Shown: positions 29,251-38,274 of the stretch, in pieces
Layout: every line of letters begins with the position of its first letter
How positions within the stretch are numbered: the stretch's first letter is position 1
Assembly: GCA_946403295.1 (NCBI GenBank)
Contig: CAMIZL010000005.1
Coordinates: 1-64,000, forward strand
Source of the DNA: an uncultured Clostridia bacterium
Lineage (GTDB): Bacteria; Bacillota; Clostridia; Lachnospirales; Lachnospiraceae
Length of the DNA: 64,000 nucleotides
Direction of reading: 5' to 3'
Made by a program: the position numbers and the translations under genes
The notes under the pieces: generated by a model
The model's database searches: none
What the model saw: the letters and a program-made list of their open reading frames with translations, nothing else
What the model was told of the DNA's origin: nothing

Positions 29251-30306
29251 TTATTTTTTGATGTGATCGCCTATCTCGGCAAGCCATTCTTTGGCCAAAG
29301 CCGTATCACCGTTATCGAGGGCTTCTCTGGCGTGTGCGACATATCTGATGAGCTTGTCGCGGTCAACCTGCTTGTTACGGGATCCGGCCGCTGAAGTACC
29401 CTGATCCTTTGCAAGAGAAGAAAGAACGCCTGTTTCCTCGGGGGGCTGCTTGCGTCCGGCAAATGTCAGGAACGCGTCGGCTGATTCGCATAACTCGTCA
29501 AGCTGCTTGTACATTACCGCAATACCGGCCACGAGTGCGCTCAGTCTTTCTTCATATTCGGAAGGAGAGATCTCTCTTGCGGCAAGTATCTTACCGAGCT
29601 CGTTGAGATGACTTGCGTCTTCGGAAAGCGTATATGCACCGATCATGGAAGCCTCTCCCTTGATCCTGTGAACTTCGACGCAGAATGTTTCATAGTCCTC
29701 GCCGGCGAGGGCCTCGTCTATACGTGCATGCTTGTTTGAAACGTCCTCGGTAAAGATCATGAGCGTTTCAAGGAAACCGTCAAGGTCAACCCTGAGCATG
29801 TCTTTGAGAGTTTCGTCCGAAATGCCGCAGATTCGCGGAAGAACAGTATCGAAACGTTCGTTGCCGTCTGAATAACGTGATGAAAAATTACGTGAAGAAA
29901 TGTGCTTGCGCAGCGTCGTACCGCACCATTTGTCAATGATCGCGCAAACGTCGTCAAGCTTAAAAGGCTTTAAAAGAACGTCGTTTATGCCGTTGTCGAT
30001 CATACGTCTTTGCATAACAGAGTCATCCTCGGCCGTAAGCGCGATAACGGGAAGTCTTTCATAATAGTCACTTGAAGAGTGGATCCCGCCCTTCATCGAA
30101 CGAATAAGACGTGTGGCTTCGATACCGTTTATATCCGGCATAAGATAATCCATGAATACAAGATCGTAATCATGGTCTTTAACAGAACGCAGACCCTCAC
30201 GGACATCCGAAAAAGTGTCTGTGTGGCAGTCTATTTTTTTGAGCATAAGCTCAGTGAGCTTTAAGTTAAGCTCGCTGTCGTCTATAATCAAAAGCTGTAA
30301 CGGCAT
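29251..30306 (-). CDS. Response-regulator receiver protein with C-terminal Hpt domain
   Basis: LLIIDDSELNLKLTELML...LVFMDYLMPDINGIEATRLIRSMKG...VIALTAEDD...LLKPF; Hpt motif HRIKGEASMIGA. Confidence 0.88.
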   Translation of the reverse strand: MPLQLLIIDDSELNLKLTELMLKKIDCHTDTFSDVREGLRSVKDHDYDLVFMDYLMPDINGIEATRLIRSMKGGIHSSSDYYERLPVIALTAEDDSVMQRRMIDNGINDVLLKPFKLDDVCAIIDKWCGTTLRKHISSRNFSSRYSDGNERFDTVLPRICGISDETLKDMLRVDLDGFLETLMIFTEDVSNKHARIDEALAGEDYETFCVEVHRIKGEASMIGAYTLSEDASHLNELGKILAAREISPSEYEERLSALVAGIAVMYKQLDELCESADAFLTFAGRKQPPEETGVLSSLAKDQGTSAAGSRNKQVDRDKLIRYVAHAREALDNGDTALAKEWLAEIGDHIKK

Positions 30307-30603
30307 ATCAAAACCTCGCATCTCGCATCCCCATGGCAGGGAGATGCGTATTTTACGGCTCATGTAAATGTTGCGTATAATAATGTCGCAGATATCGGAA
30401 CAACCCCGTTTGCTGCGTTGCTATAATAGCATACGCAAACGCTTTATGTCAATCTGCGAGCCGATTTGAGCGGTTTTTTGGGAGACGGGAGACCCGACTT
30501 TACTATATGAGCGCCGATATGGTATAATTCACATCGAAGTGTACCCGCGCGGAGCGTCAAAAACACCCCGGATAAGCGGATATATGTAACAAGAGGGGAT
30601 AAC

Positions 30604-31290
30604 ATGAACACTACATTTTTAATAATCCTGATAGGGTTGATACTGATGGGGCTCTGGGGGTGGTTCTCCGGTTTTATAAAGATGGTATGTGTACTTTGCT
30701 CATCGATCATATGCCTGGTACTTACACTGTTTTTGACACCTATTACGACCGATATCCTCACAAGATCGGATAAGGTTTACAATTTCTTTTATGAAAAAGT
30801 GGCCTCGAACATTGAGATACCTGCCGCAGATTTACAAAACTCGCTGGCAACGCTTGATATGGCCGATTTTCCCGAGGAATTGCTCGGAAATACGGTAGTC
30901 GACGGACTTCGTGAACTGGTAGGCGAGATGGATGCTTCGACGATCGACCCCGGCGAATTTATCAGGGATAAAGTAACGCTTATGATCATCAAGGTGGTGG
31001 CATTCATCGTTACTTATATCATCGTATCGATCCTTGTGGGACTGATGATCAAGATATTTAACGTTCTTTCGAAGCTGCCCGTTATCAATGTCGCCAACAA
31101 GGCTCTCGGCGTCGTGAGCGGTGTTGCGCTCTGTCTGCTCCTTGTCCTTGTATTTATGGCAGTGGTTGATTATGTGACACCTTCTTTGTGTGAGGGCCCG
31201 ATAGAGGACATAAACTCCAATGCGATACTCAAATGGATGTCTGAGCACAATTTCATTTCGCCGATCATAAACAATTTTCTTAAGGATTAA
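30604..31290 (+). CDS. CvpA-like multi-pass membrane protein
   Basis: About four hydrophobic segments, N-terminal LIGLILMGLWGWFSGFIKMVCVL typical of CvpA-family proteins. Confidence 0.6.
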   Translation: MNTTFLIILIGLILMGLWGWFSGFIKMVCVLCSSIICLVLTLFLTPITTDILTRSDKVYNFFYEKVASNIEIPAADLQNSLATLDMADFPEELLGNTVVDGLRELVGEMDASTIDPGEFIRDKVTLMIIKVVAFIVTYIIVSILVGLMIKIFNVLSKLPVINVANKALGVVSGVALCLLLVLVFMAVVDYVTPSLCEGPIEDINSNAILKWMSEHNFISPIINNFLKD

Positions 31291-31330
31291 GGCATAAAAT
31301 GCAAAAGCACTGAACGAGAGGAGAATGCAG

Positions 31331-33802
31331 ATGACTCTAAAGGAACTCATCGGACAGATGACCGTTGCCGAAAAGGCGGCATTTACAGAAGGCGCCAATG
31401 CATGGGAAACTCCCGCGCTTGAACGTCTTGGGATTCCTTCCGTAAGAGTGGCCGACGGCCCTCACGGAGTAAGAAAGCAGAATGATACCGAAGATACCAC
31501 TCCCGAAGCGGCAGGAACGGTAACATCAGTTTGTTTTCCTTCGGCATCGGCACTTGCGGCATCCTTTAACCGCGGCGTATTTGCGACACTCGGAGAGACG
31601 CTCGCAAAGGAGTGTCTTGCGCTTGATGTCGATATGATCCTTGGACCCGCGATCAATATAAAACGTTCTCCTCTTTGCGGACGTAATTTTGAATATGTGA
31701 GTGAAGATTCCTATCTTACGGGAGAACTCGCAAGCGCCTATGTAAAGGGCGTTCAGCGCCACAATGTGGGCGTGAGCGTAAAGCATTTCGCGGCAAACAA
31801 CCAGGAAAAAAGAAGGATGACCATAAGCGCGGTCATTGACGAGAGAACATTGCGCGAGATCTACTTAAGCGCATTTGAAGCCGTCGTTAAACAGGCACAA
31901 CCCGATTCGCTCATGTGCTCTTATAACGGGATCAACGGCGTGTTCAGCAGCCAGAACAAAAAGCTCCTTAAGGATATCCTCAGGGATGAGTGGGGCTTTA
32001 AAGGCTTTGTGATGTCTGACTGGGGTGCCGTTCATGACAGACCTCTCGGAGTAGCGAGCGGCCTTGATCTTGGCATGCCCGGAAGCGGCGGTGTGGATGC
32101 AAAAGCTGTAGAAGAGGCCGTTATTAACGGAACTCTTGATGAAAGCCTTCTTGACGAGGCCGTTGCGAACATTCTCAAAAAGGTAGACAAATACAAGGGA
32201 ATACCGCTTCTGCATGAGGGAGAGGCGTCGGCGGAAGAAAACAAAACCGAAGAGCAAAAAATTAAGCCACAATTTAATAGATCGGAAGACCATAAAATGG
32301 CACGCAGGATCGCCGGTGAATGCATGGTCCTTTTGAAGAATGAAGGCCTCCTTCCTTTAAGCACTTCCGAGAAGATAGTGTTTATCGGGGAATATGCGAA
32401 AAAGCCCAGATTCCAGGGTGCGGGCAGCTCTCATATCGAGGCGTTCAGAGTAAGCTCACCCCTTACCGCGGCGAGACATTTTGCCGATGTGAGATATAAG
32501 AAGGGATTTGGTGTTGATGACGAAAAGCTTAACGAAAAGCTTGCCGACGAAGCCGTTTTCGCGGCCAGACAGGCATCTGTGGCTGTTGTTTTTGCCGGCC
32601 TTCCCGATGAGTACGAGAGCGAAGGATTCGACAGAGACGGACTTTCTCTTCCCGAGGCTCAGAACGAATTGATCGCAAGGATCTGCAAGGTACAGCCCAA
32701 TACCGTGGTCTGCCTGCAAAACGGATCGCCCGTTACCATGCCGTGGATCAATGATGTCAATGCGGTCCTTGAATGTTATCTTGCAGGCGAGGCCGGAGGA
32801 GAGGCGTGCGCAAAGATACTCTTCGGAAAGACCAATCCGAGCGGAAAGCTTGCCGAGACATTCCCTCTTAAGCTTTCCGATACTCCTTGCCGTGAGAACT
32901 TCCCCGGAAAAGCAAAGACAGTTGAATACCGTGAGGCCATATATATCGGTTACAGGTATTATGACAAGGTATCGATGAACGTATTGTTCCCCTTCGGACA
33001 CGGGCTTTCTTATACAACTTTCTCCTACAGCGATCTGAAGATAAACAATAAGATAGATGAGGTAGAAGTTAATTTTAGAATTAAGAATTCAGGAAAAGTG
33101 GCCGGAGCCGAAGTTGCCCAGCTCTACGTCGGTAAGCCCGTAGGACAGGTACATCGCGCCGTAAGGGAATTGAAAGGATTTGAAAAGATATATCTTGAGC
33201 CGGGTGAAGAACGTGAGATAACCATGGTACTTGATAAGAGGGCTTTCTCATATTACAGTGCCGGTGAGGCCGACTGGAATATCGAGCCCGGAAGCTATCA
33301 TATCAGCGTCGGTTCGTCGAGCCGCGACTTAAGGCTCAGAGGAGTTGTTACCCTCGATACGAACGGCGGAGGAGTAAAGATACATAAGGCTGACGAACTT
33401 CCCACATATTTCTTCGGAGATCCCGCAGTCGTAAGCGATGAGGAGTTCTCGACGCTTCTTTGCGCTCCGATACCCGAATCCGAATATGCTCCCGGCGAGA
33501 AATTCACTCTTTATAATTCTCTCGAGGATGTAAAGAATACAAAGTTCGGTAAGGTCTTCTACAAGATAGCCAAGCTTGCATGTAAGGGGCATACACTACT
33601 CGGAAGCAAAAAGATGTATGAGACAAACGTTCTCGAAACCCAGATGCGCAACTACTTCACGTGGTCGGGCGGAATGGTAACACCCGAGAGCGCGCAGGCG
33701 CTTCTCGGCCTATTTAATAACGAGGACGTGGAAAAGAATCTCAAGATAGTTGCTGCGGCGGGAATTGACCTTGTAAAAGGAAGGTTTATAAAGAAAAAAT
33801 GA
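31331..33802 (+). CDS. Glycoside hydrolase family 3 beta-glucosidase-like
   Basis: RLGIPSVRVADGPHGVRKQ, DMILGPAINIKRSPLCGRNFEYVSEDSYLTGELASAYVKGVQ, GFKGFVMSDWGAVHD, YRYYDK...LFPFGHGLSYTTF. Confidence 0.93.
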   Translation: MTLKELIGQMTVAEKAAFTEGANAWETPALERLGIPSVRVADGPHGVRKQNDTEDTTPEAAGTVTSVCFPSASALAASFNRGVFATLGETLAKECLALDVDMILGPAINIKRSPLCGRNFEYVSEDSYLTGELASAYVKGVQRHNVGVSVKHFAANNQEKRRMTISAVIDERTLREIYLSAFEAVVKQAQPDSLMCSYNGINGVFSSQNKKLLKDILRDEWGFKGFVMSDWGAVHDRPLGVASGLDLGMPGSGGVDAKAVEEAVINGTLDESLLDEAVANILKKVDKYKGIPLLHEGEASAEENKTEEQKIKPQFNRSEDHKMARRIAGECMVLLKNEGLLPLSTSEKIVFIGEYAKKPRFQGAGSSHIEAFRVSSPLTAARHFADVRYKKGFGVDDEKLNEKLADEAVFAARQASVAVVFAGLPDEYESEGFDRDGLSLPEAQNELIARICKVQPNTVVCLQNGSPVTMPWINDVNAVLECYLAGEAGGEACAKILFGKTNPSGKLAETFPLKLSDTPCRENFPGKAKTVEYREAIYIGYRYYDKVSMNVLFPFGHGLSYTTFSYSDLKINNKIDEVEVNFRIKNSGKVAGAEVAQLYVGKPVGQVHRAVRELKGFEKIYLEPGEEREITMVLDKRAFSYYSAGEADWNIEPGSYHISVGSSSRDLRLRGVVTLDTNGGGVKIHKADELPTYFFGDPAVVSDEEFSTLLCAPIPESEYAPGEKFTLYNSLEDVKNTKFGKVFYKIAKLACKGHTLLGSKKMYETNVLETQMRNYFTWSGGMVTPESAQALLGLFNNEDVEKNLKIVAAAGIDLVKGRFIKKK

Positions 33803-34941
33803 GAGCAGTCGGAATCATAGCCGAATTTGATCCGTTCCACGACGGACACGCCTTTCTTATCCGTGAGGCCAAAAAGCTCACGGGAGCCGAATATGTCGTG
33901 GTCGCCATGAGCGGGGATTTTGTTGAACGCGGAGAACCCGCGGTCTTTGATAAATTCGAGCGTGCCCGTGCGGCGGTGCTCGGAGGCGCCGATGCTGTTT
34001 TTGAGCTTCCGACGGTCTATGCGACTTCGGGTGCAAAAATTTTTTCCGAAGCGGGTGTGAGGCTCCTTTGTGCCACGGGGTGCACGGACACGGTCTGCTT
34101 CGGAAGCGAATGCGGTGATATAGATATCCTTTCACGTGCGTCGGAGCTTCTCGATAACGAGAGTGAAGAATTTAAGAATGCTCTTTCAAAGTATCAAAAA
34201 GCGGGTGATTCTTATCCGAAGGCCAGAGAAAAAGCACTTATCGAGCTCGGTGTTTCGGGGGAACTCGTCAGGGCTGCGCGGGAACCCAACAACATACTTG
34301 GAATACATTACATCAGCGCGATACAAAGCTTTTGCGGTGACATGAAAGCCGTCACGGTCAAAAGGACGGACGAGGGATATCATGAAAGTGCGTCACAGAT
34401 AAGAGATGAAATATTTAATCACGGATTAACAAAATACGGAAGCTGTCCGATCCGCGCCGATGATTTCTCACAGATACTTTTTGCACGATTGATGTCGATG
34501 ACGGCCGGAGAGCTTACAGAGATCGCCGATGTCAACGATACGCTCGCAAGGTCTGTTATGAAACACAGAGAGAAGAGTATGACCTTCAGTGAGCTGGTCT
34601 CAAAAGTTAAATCTAAAAATAATTTATATACATCGGTCAGCAGGGCGCTTCTTCATGTCGTTCTCGACATGAAAGAGAAGATACGTCCCGCGGCGGGCGA
34701 GATAAGGATACCGTATTTGAGGCTTCTCGCTTTTAACGAAAAGTCTTCCGGGCTTTTAAGGTATATCAGCGACAATTCAAAATGCCCGCTGATCACTAAG
34801 CCCGCGGATGCACCGTGCAGGGATGACGAGATATTCAGACTTGACATTAGGGCTGCGGCACTATACGGGGGAGCGGTTCTCGCAGGATACGGCGTAAAAC
34901 TCCCCGAGGACATGACAAGGGGACCTGTTATCTGTCGGTGA
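33799..34941 (+). CDS. tmcAL: tRNA(Met) cytidine acetate ligase-like nucleotidyltransferase
   Basis: MRAVGIIAEFDPFHDGHAFLIREAKKLTGAEYVVVAMSGDFVERGEPAVFDKFERARAAVLGGADAVFELP. Confidence 0.88.
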   Translation: MRAVGIIAEFDPFHDGHAFLIREAKKLTGAEYVVVAMSGDFVERGEPAVFDKFERARAAVLGGADAVFELPTVYATSGAKIFSEAGVRLLCATGCTDTVCFGSECGDIDILSRASELLDNESEEFKNALSKYQKAGDSYPKAREKALIELGVSGELVRAAREPNNILGIHYISAIQSFCGDMKAVTVKRTDEGYHESASQIRDEIFNHGLTKYGSCPIRADDFSQILFARLMSMTAGELTEIADVNDTLARSVMKHREKSMTFSELVSKVKSKNNLYTSVSRALLHVVLDMKEKIRPAAGEIRIPYLRLLAFNEKSSGLLRYISDNSKCPLITKPADAPCRDDEIFRLDIRAAALYGGAVLAGYGVKLPEDMTRGPVICR

Positions 34942-35023
34942 TCGTTTCATGTGCACCCCCGGGGGGAGGGCACATACCGGCATTGAGTTTTAAATATCTG
35001 ATTTGATCACGGGGGTTGTAAGG

Positions 35024-35584
35024 ATGGGATTTGAGAATCTTTCAAAAGTGGGAAAATTACATAAGCTTTCAAAGGACAGTGTCGTTTGCCGTGAGGGTGA
35101 AGACGGTGAGACTGCCTTTATCGTTCTAGCGGGTAATGTAAGGGTTATCCTCAATTCTTATTCTTCGAATCCATACATTGTTACCACTCTTCCCGCGGGC
35201 AGCTTTGTCGGTGAGATGTCACTCTTCCTCAAGCACCAGAGGACCGCGACCGTTATCGCCGTAAATGACAATACGGTGGTACTCGAAGTGGGCATGAACA
35301 ACTTTAAGGACTACCTCAAAGAGGATGCCGCCACATGCTTTAAACTCATGAAATCACTTACTAACCGGGTGGACGGCATGCTTGAGAAGGTTGGATCGTT
35401 CGATAAGAAATTTGAGTTCAAGTTCAAATCAAACTCTTACTATATGCTCGCACATCAGCTGTTCCAGTCGCAATTTGCGAAGCTTGTCAACGAGAACGCC
35501 GACGGTGCGATCGCGCTTATCACGTTCCTGTGCTCATCCCTTAAATCACTTAACGACAAATTCCTTGAGAATGAGTCAAACTGA
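35024..35584 (+). CDS. Stand-alone cyclic-nucleotide-binding (Crp/Fnr-like) domain protein without obvious HTH
   Basis: CREGEDGETAFIVLAGNVRVIL...LPAGSFVGEMSLFLKHQRTATVIA; C-terminus lacks a recognisable HTH. Confidence 0.78.
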   Translation: MGFENLSKVGKLHKLSKDSVVCREGEDGETAFIVLAGNVRVILNSYSSNPYIVTTLPAGSFVGEMSLFLKHQRTATVIAVNDNTVVLEVGMNNFKDYLKEDAATCFKLMKSLTNRVDGMLEKVGSFDKKFEFKFKSNSYYMLAHQLFQSQFAKLVNENADGAIALITFLCSSLKSLNDKFLENESN

Positions 35585-35626
35585 GCAGCAAGTCTGACCG
35601 GGGCTGATGATCCGGTTAATATATAG

Positions 35627-36052
35627 ATGTCAACACAGATGAAAAAACATTTATTTGGTATAAAAAGAGATGTCATACTTGCCGGTCTTGCCATCGCAGT
35701 ACTGTACCTGGTTTTCCACATTACAGGGATCGGATGTCCGATCAAGTTTATTACCGGGATCTCATGTCCCGGATGTGGAATGACACGCGCTATTTGGTCG
35801 CTGGTTTCTTTGTCTTTTGGGCAGGCGTTTTATTACCATCCGTTGTGGCCGCTGACTTTTGCCTGGCCGGTGGCGTTTTTCCTTCGCAAAAGGCTCGGAA
35901 AAGCTTACAAAGCGATCTGCGTGATCTTTGTTGTTGCTTTTTTGTTGACATACGTCATCCGGTTTTTTACGGGACCCGATGAAGTAGTTTCGTTTGATCC
36001 GGTTAACGGCGCAATCGGACGTGCGGTCCGATTTATTATTGATATATTTTGA
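35627..36052 (+). CDS. DUF2752-type membrane protein
   Basis: TGIGCPIKFITGISCPGCGMTRAIWSLVSLSFGQAFYYHPLWPL. Confidence 0.8.
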   Translation: MSTQMKKHLFGIKRDVILAGLAIAVLYLVFHITGIGCPIKFITGISCPGCGMTRAIWSLVSLSFGQAFYYHPLWPLTFAWPVAFFLRKRLGKAYKAICVIFVVAFLLTYVIRFFTGPDEVVSFDPVNGAIGRAVRFIIDIF

Positions 36053-36063
36053 GGAGGTTTTCA

Positions 36064-36738
36064 ATGTTTTGCAGTAGATGTGGTTCTCAGATCCCTGACG
36101 GAAGTAAATTCTGTTCTTCCTGCGGTGCTCCCTGTGCGGTACCGCAAATCAGTCCCGACGGAGGCTGTCAGAGCGGCTATTCGGGTAATCAAGGCGGAGG
36201 CTGTCAGGACGGCTATCCGGGTAATCAAGGCGGAGGCTGTCAGAACGGCTATCCGGATAATCAAGGCGGAGGCTGTCAGAACGGCTATCCGGGTAATCAG
36301 CAGTGGGGATCGTATTATGGCGCGAGACCGCTTCGTACCGATCGCGATCTGGTGTCGTATATACTTCTTTCTATCATCACCTGCGGTATTTATGGGTATT
36401 GGTTCATATATAAGCTCGCTCAGGACGTCAATGTCGCCTGTGAGGGCGACGGCGAAGAGACACCCGGTCTTGCTGTCTACATTTTCCTGGGCCTTATCAC
36501 CTGCGGGATGTATAATTTCTACTGGATGTATAAGATTGGCAATCGTCTCGCACAAACCGCTTATCGGAAATATGGCTTCCAAATGCAGGAAAACGGTACC
36601 ACGATCCTGGTGTGGCTGATTTTCGGCTCGCTTCTTTGCGGTATAGGTTACTTTATCGGTAACTATATCCTCATAAAAAACACGAATGCTATCTGTGATG
36701 CATATAATCAGGCTAATGGGTTTGGCTACATGAGATAA
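36064..36738 (+). CDS. Zinc-ribbon protein with Gly/Gln-rich repeat linker and DUF4234-like membrane domain
   Basis: MFCSRCGSQIPDGSKFCSSCGAPC; LVSYILLSIITCGIYGYWFIYKLAQDVN...ITCGMYNFYWMYKIGNRL; RBS gaggagg. Confidence 0.82.
   Translation: MFCSRCGSQIPDGSKFCSSCGAPCAVPQISPDGGCQSGYSGNQGGGCQDGYPGNQGGGCQNGYPDNQGGGCQNGYPGNQQWGSYYGARPLRTDRDLVSYILLSIITCGIYGYWFIYKLAQDVNVACEGDGEETPGLAVYIFLGLITCGMYNFYWMYKIGNRLAQTAYRKYGFQMQENGTTILVWLIFGSLLCGIGYFIGNYILIKNTNAICDAYNQANGFGYMR
36160..36300 (+). repeat. In-frame 36-nt tandem repeat, about 4 copies (GGCQNGYPGNQG)
   Basis: ggaggctgtca at 36160, 36196, 36232 and 36268. Confidence 0.93.
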
Positions 36739-36782
36739 TGAAATCAAAGCAGTACGTGAAAACAATTTGATCACAATACAAA

Positions 36783-36828
36783 GAGCGTATCCGTTGGATC
36801 CGGGAGATTCATGGGATGCGCTTTTTTT
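36783..36828 (+). terminator. Intrinsic terminator
   Basis: agcgtatcc / ggatgcgct (one G-U) followed by tttttt. Confidence 0.7.
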
Positions 36829-36932
36829 CGTGACTTTTCCGCTGCGATGTGGTATGATTCTATGCAGTGCCCTGTTGGGCGATCATCAGAATCAATCAGA
36901 GAGTTTTTATCAGGAGGCTACAAGGAAAAGTT

Positions 36933-38144
36933 ATGAAGATACTTGTACTTAATGCGGGAAGTTCTTCCCTCAAATACCAGCTCATCGACATGGAGAGCGA
37001 GAAAGTGCTCGCCAAAGGAAATGCTGACAGGATCGGAATCGAAGGTTCGTTCTGCAAGCATAAGAAAGACGGCGGTGAGGAGATCGTAAAGAGCGTTATC
37101 CTCAAAGACCATAAGGATGCCATTGAAGTCATCATGTCACTCCTTGTTGACAGCGAGCAGGGCTGCATCAAGTCCATGGACGAGATCGGTGCCGTTGGTC
37201 ACAGAGTCGTTGCATCGGGCGAATACTTCAAGGAGCCCACACTCGTTACGGACGAATCTATCGAGAGACTTAAGAAGACATTCCCTCTCGGACCTCTTCA
37301 TAATCCTGCAGCATATACAGGTGTTATGGCTTGCCGTGAGGTTATGCCCTCAACACCCATGGTTCTTGTTTTCGATACAAGCTTCCATCTTACTATGCCC
37401 GAAGTGGCATATCTCTACAACATCAAGTACGAGGATTACAAGCAGTACAGCGTAAGACGCTACGGTGCACACGGAACAAGCCACAAGTTCGTTTCGGGCA
37501 AGGCTGCCGAGTATCTCGGAAAAGATCCTAAAGACCTCAACATCATCACATGCCACCTCGGCAACGGTTCTTCGATCAGTGCCGTTAAGGGCGGCAAGTG
37601 TGTCGACACATCCATGGGCTTCACACCTCTCGCAGGTGTCTGCATGGGTACACGCGCGGGCGATATCGATGCTTCCGCAGTTCAGTTCCTTGCAAACCAG
37701 AAGGGCATGGACATCAACCAGATCCTCACATACCTCAACAAGGAGTCGGGACTTAAGGGACTTTCGGGCGGATTCTCCGATTTCCGTGACCTCCGCGAGA
37801 ACGTTGAAAAGGGCGGAGAGGCAGGCCGCAGAGCACAGCTCGCACTCGACAAGTTCGCTTATGACTGCAAGAAGTATGTCGGCGCATATATGGCAGTTCT
37901 CGGCAGAGTAGACTGCATCGTATTCACGGCCGGTATCAGTGAGTGGAACGGATTCATCATCAATCAGATCCTTGAGGGACTCGACTCTTACGGCATAAGC
38001 GTTGACAAAGAAAAGAACACCGATTCCTGCAAGGTACCCGTTAAGGATATCACAGGCAAGGATTCCAAGGTAAAGATCCTTGTCATCCCCACAAACGAAG
38101 AGCTTGTCATCGCACGCGAGACAAAAGAAGTCGTTACAAGATAA
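36933..38144 (+). CDS. ackA: Acetate kinase
   Basis: MKILVLNAGSSSLKYQLID, VFDTSFHLTMPEVAYLYNIKYEDYKQYSVRRYGAHGTSHKFVS, CHLGNGSSISAVKGGKCVDTSMGFTPLAGVCMGTRAGDID. Confidence 0.97.
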   Translation: MKILVLNAGSSSLKYQLIDMESEKVLAKGNADRIGIEGSFCKHKKDGGEEIVKSVILKDHKDAIEVIMSLLVDSEQGCIKSMDEIGAVGHRVVASGEYFKEPTLVTDESIERLKKTFPLGPLHNPAAYTGVMACREVMPSTPMVLVFDTSFHLTMPEVAYLYNIKYEDYKQYSVRRYGAHGTSHKFVSGKAAEYLGKDPKDLNIITCHLGNGSSISAVKGGKCVDTSMGFTPLAGVCMGTRAGDIDASAVQFLANQKGMDINQILTYLNKESGLKGLSGGFSDFRDLRENVEKGGEAGRRAQLALDKFAYDCKKYVGAYMAVLGRVDCIVFTAGISEWNGFIINQILEGLDSYGISVDKEKNTDSCKVPVKDITGKDSKVKILVIPTNEELVIARETKEVVTR

Positions 38145-38183
38145 CGTGCGGGACAAAAGAAGTCGTTACAAGATAACGTGCGG
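38120..38183. repeat. 32-bp perfect tandem duplication spanning the ackA stop codon
   Basis: gacaaaagaagtcgttacaagataacgtgcgg at 38120 and again at 38152. Confidence 0.95.
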
Positions 38184-38274
38184 GAAATGTCATCGCTTAG
38201 GGATGATGCAAATACCGTAATCTAATTAAATTGACACATAAACATTGAAAGACAAGAATGTAAAGGAGAAGAAC

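Noticed and set aside
30364-30603. Divergent intergenic region between the REC-Hpt gene and the CvpA-like gene as a regulatory RNA
   Set aside because: A TATAAT-like element is visible (tatggtataattc) but no convincing structured motif; left unannotated.
34942-35002. G/C-run hairpin atgtgcacccccggggggagggcacat as a terminator
   Set aside because: Stem is imperfect and there is no T tract; could equally be incidental.
36061-36774. Minus-strand 237-aa ORF with LITRIAVLTASA repeats
   Set aside because: Antisense image of the 36-nt repeat in the zinc-ribbon gene; no RBS or domain.
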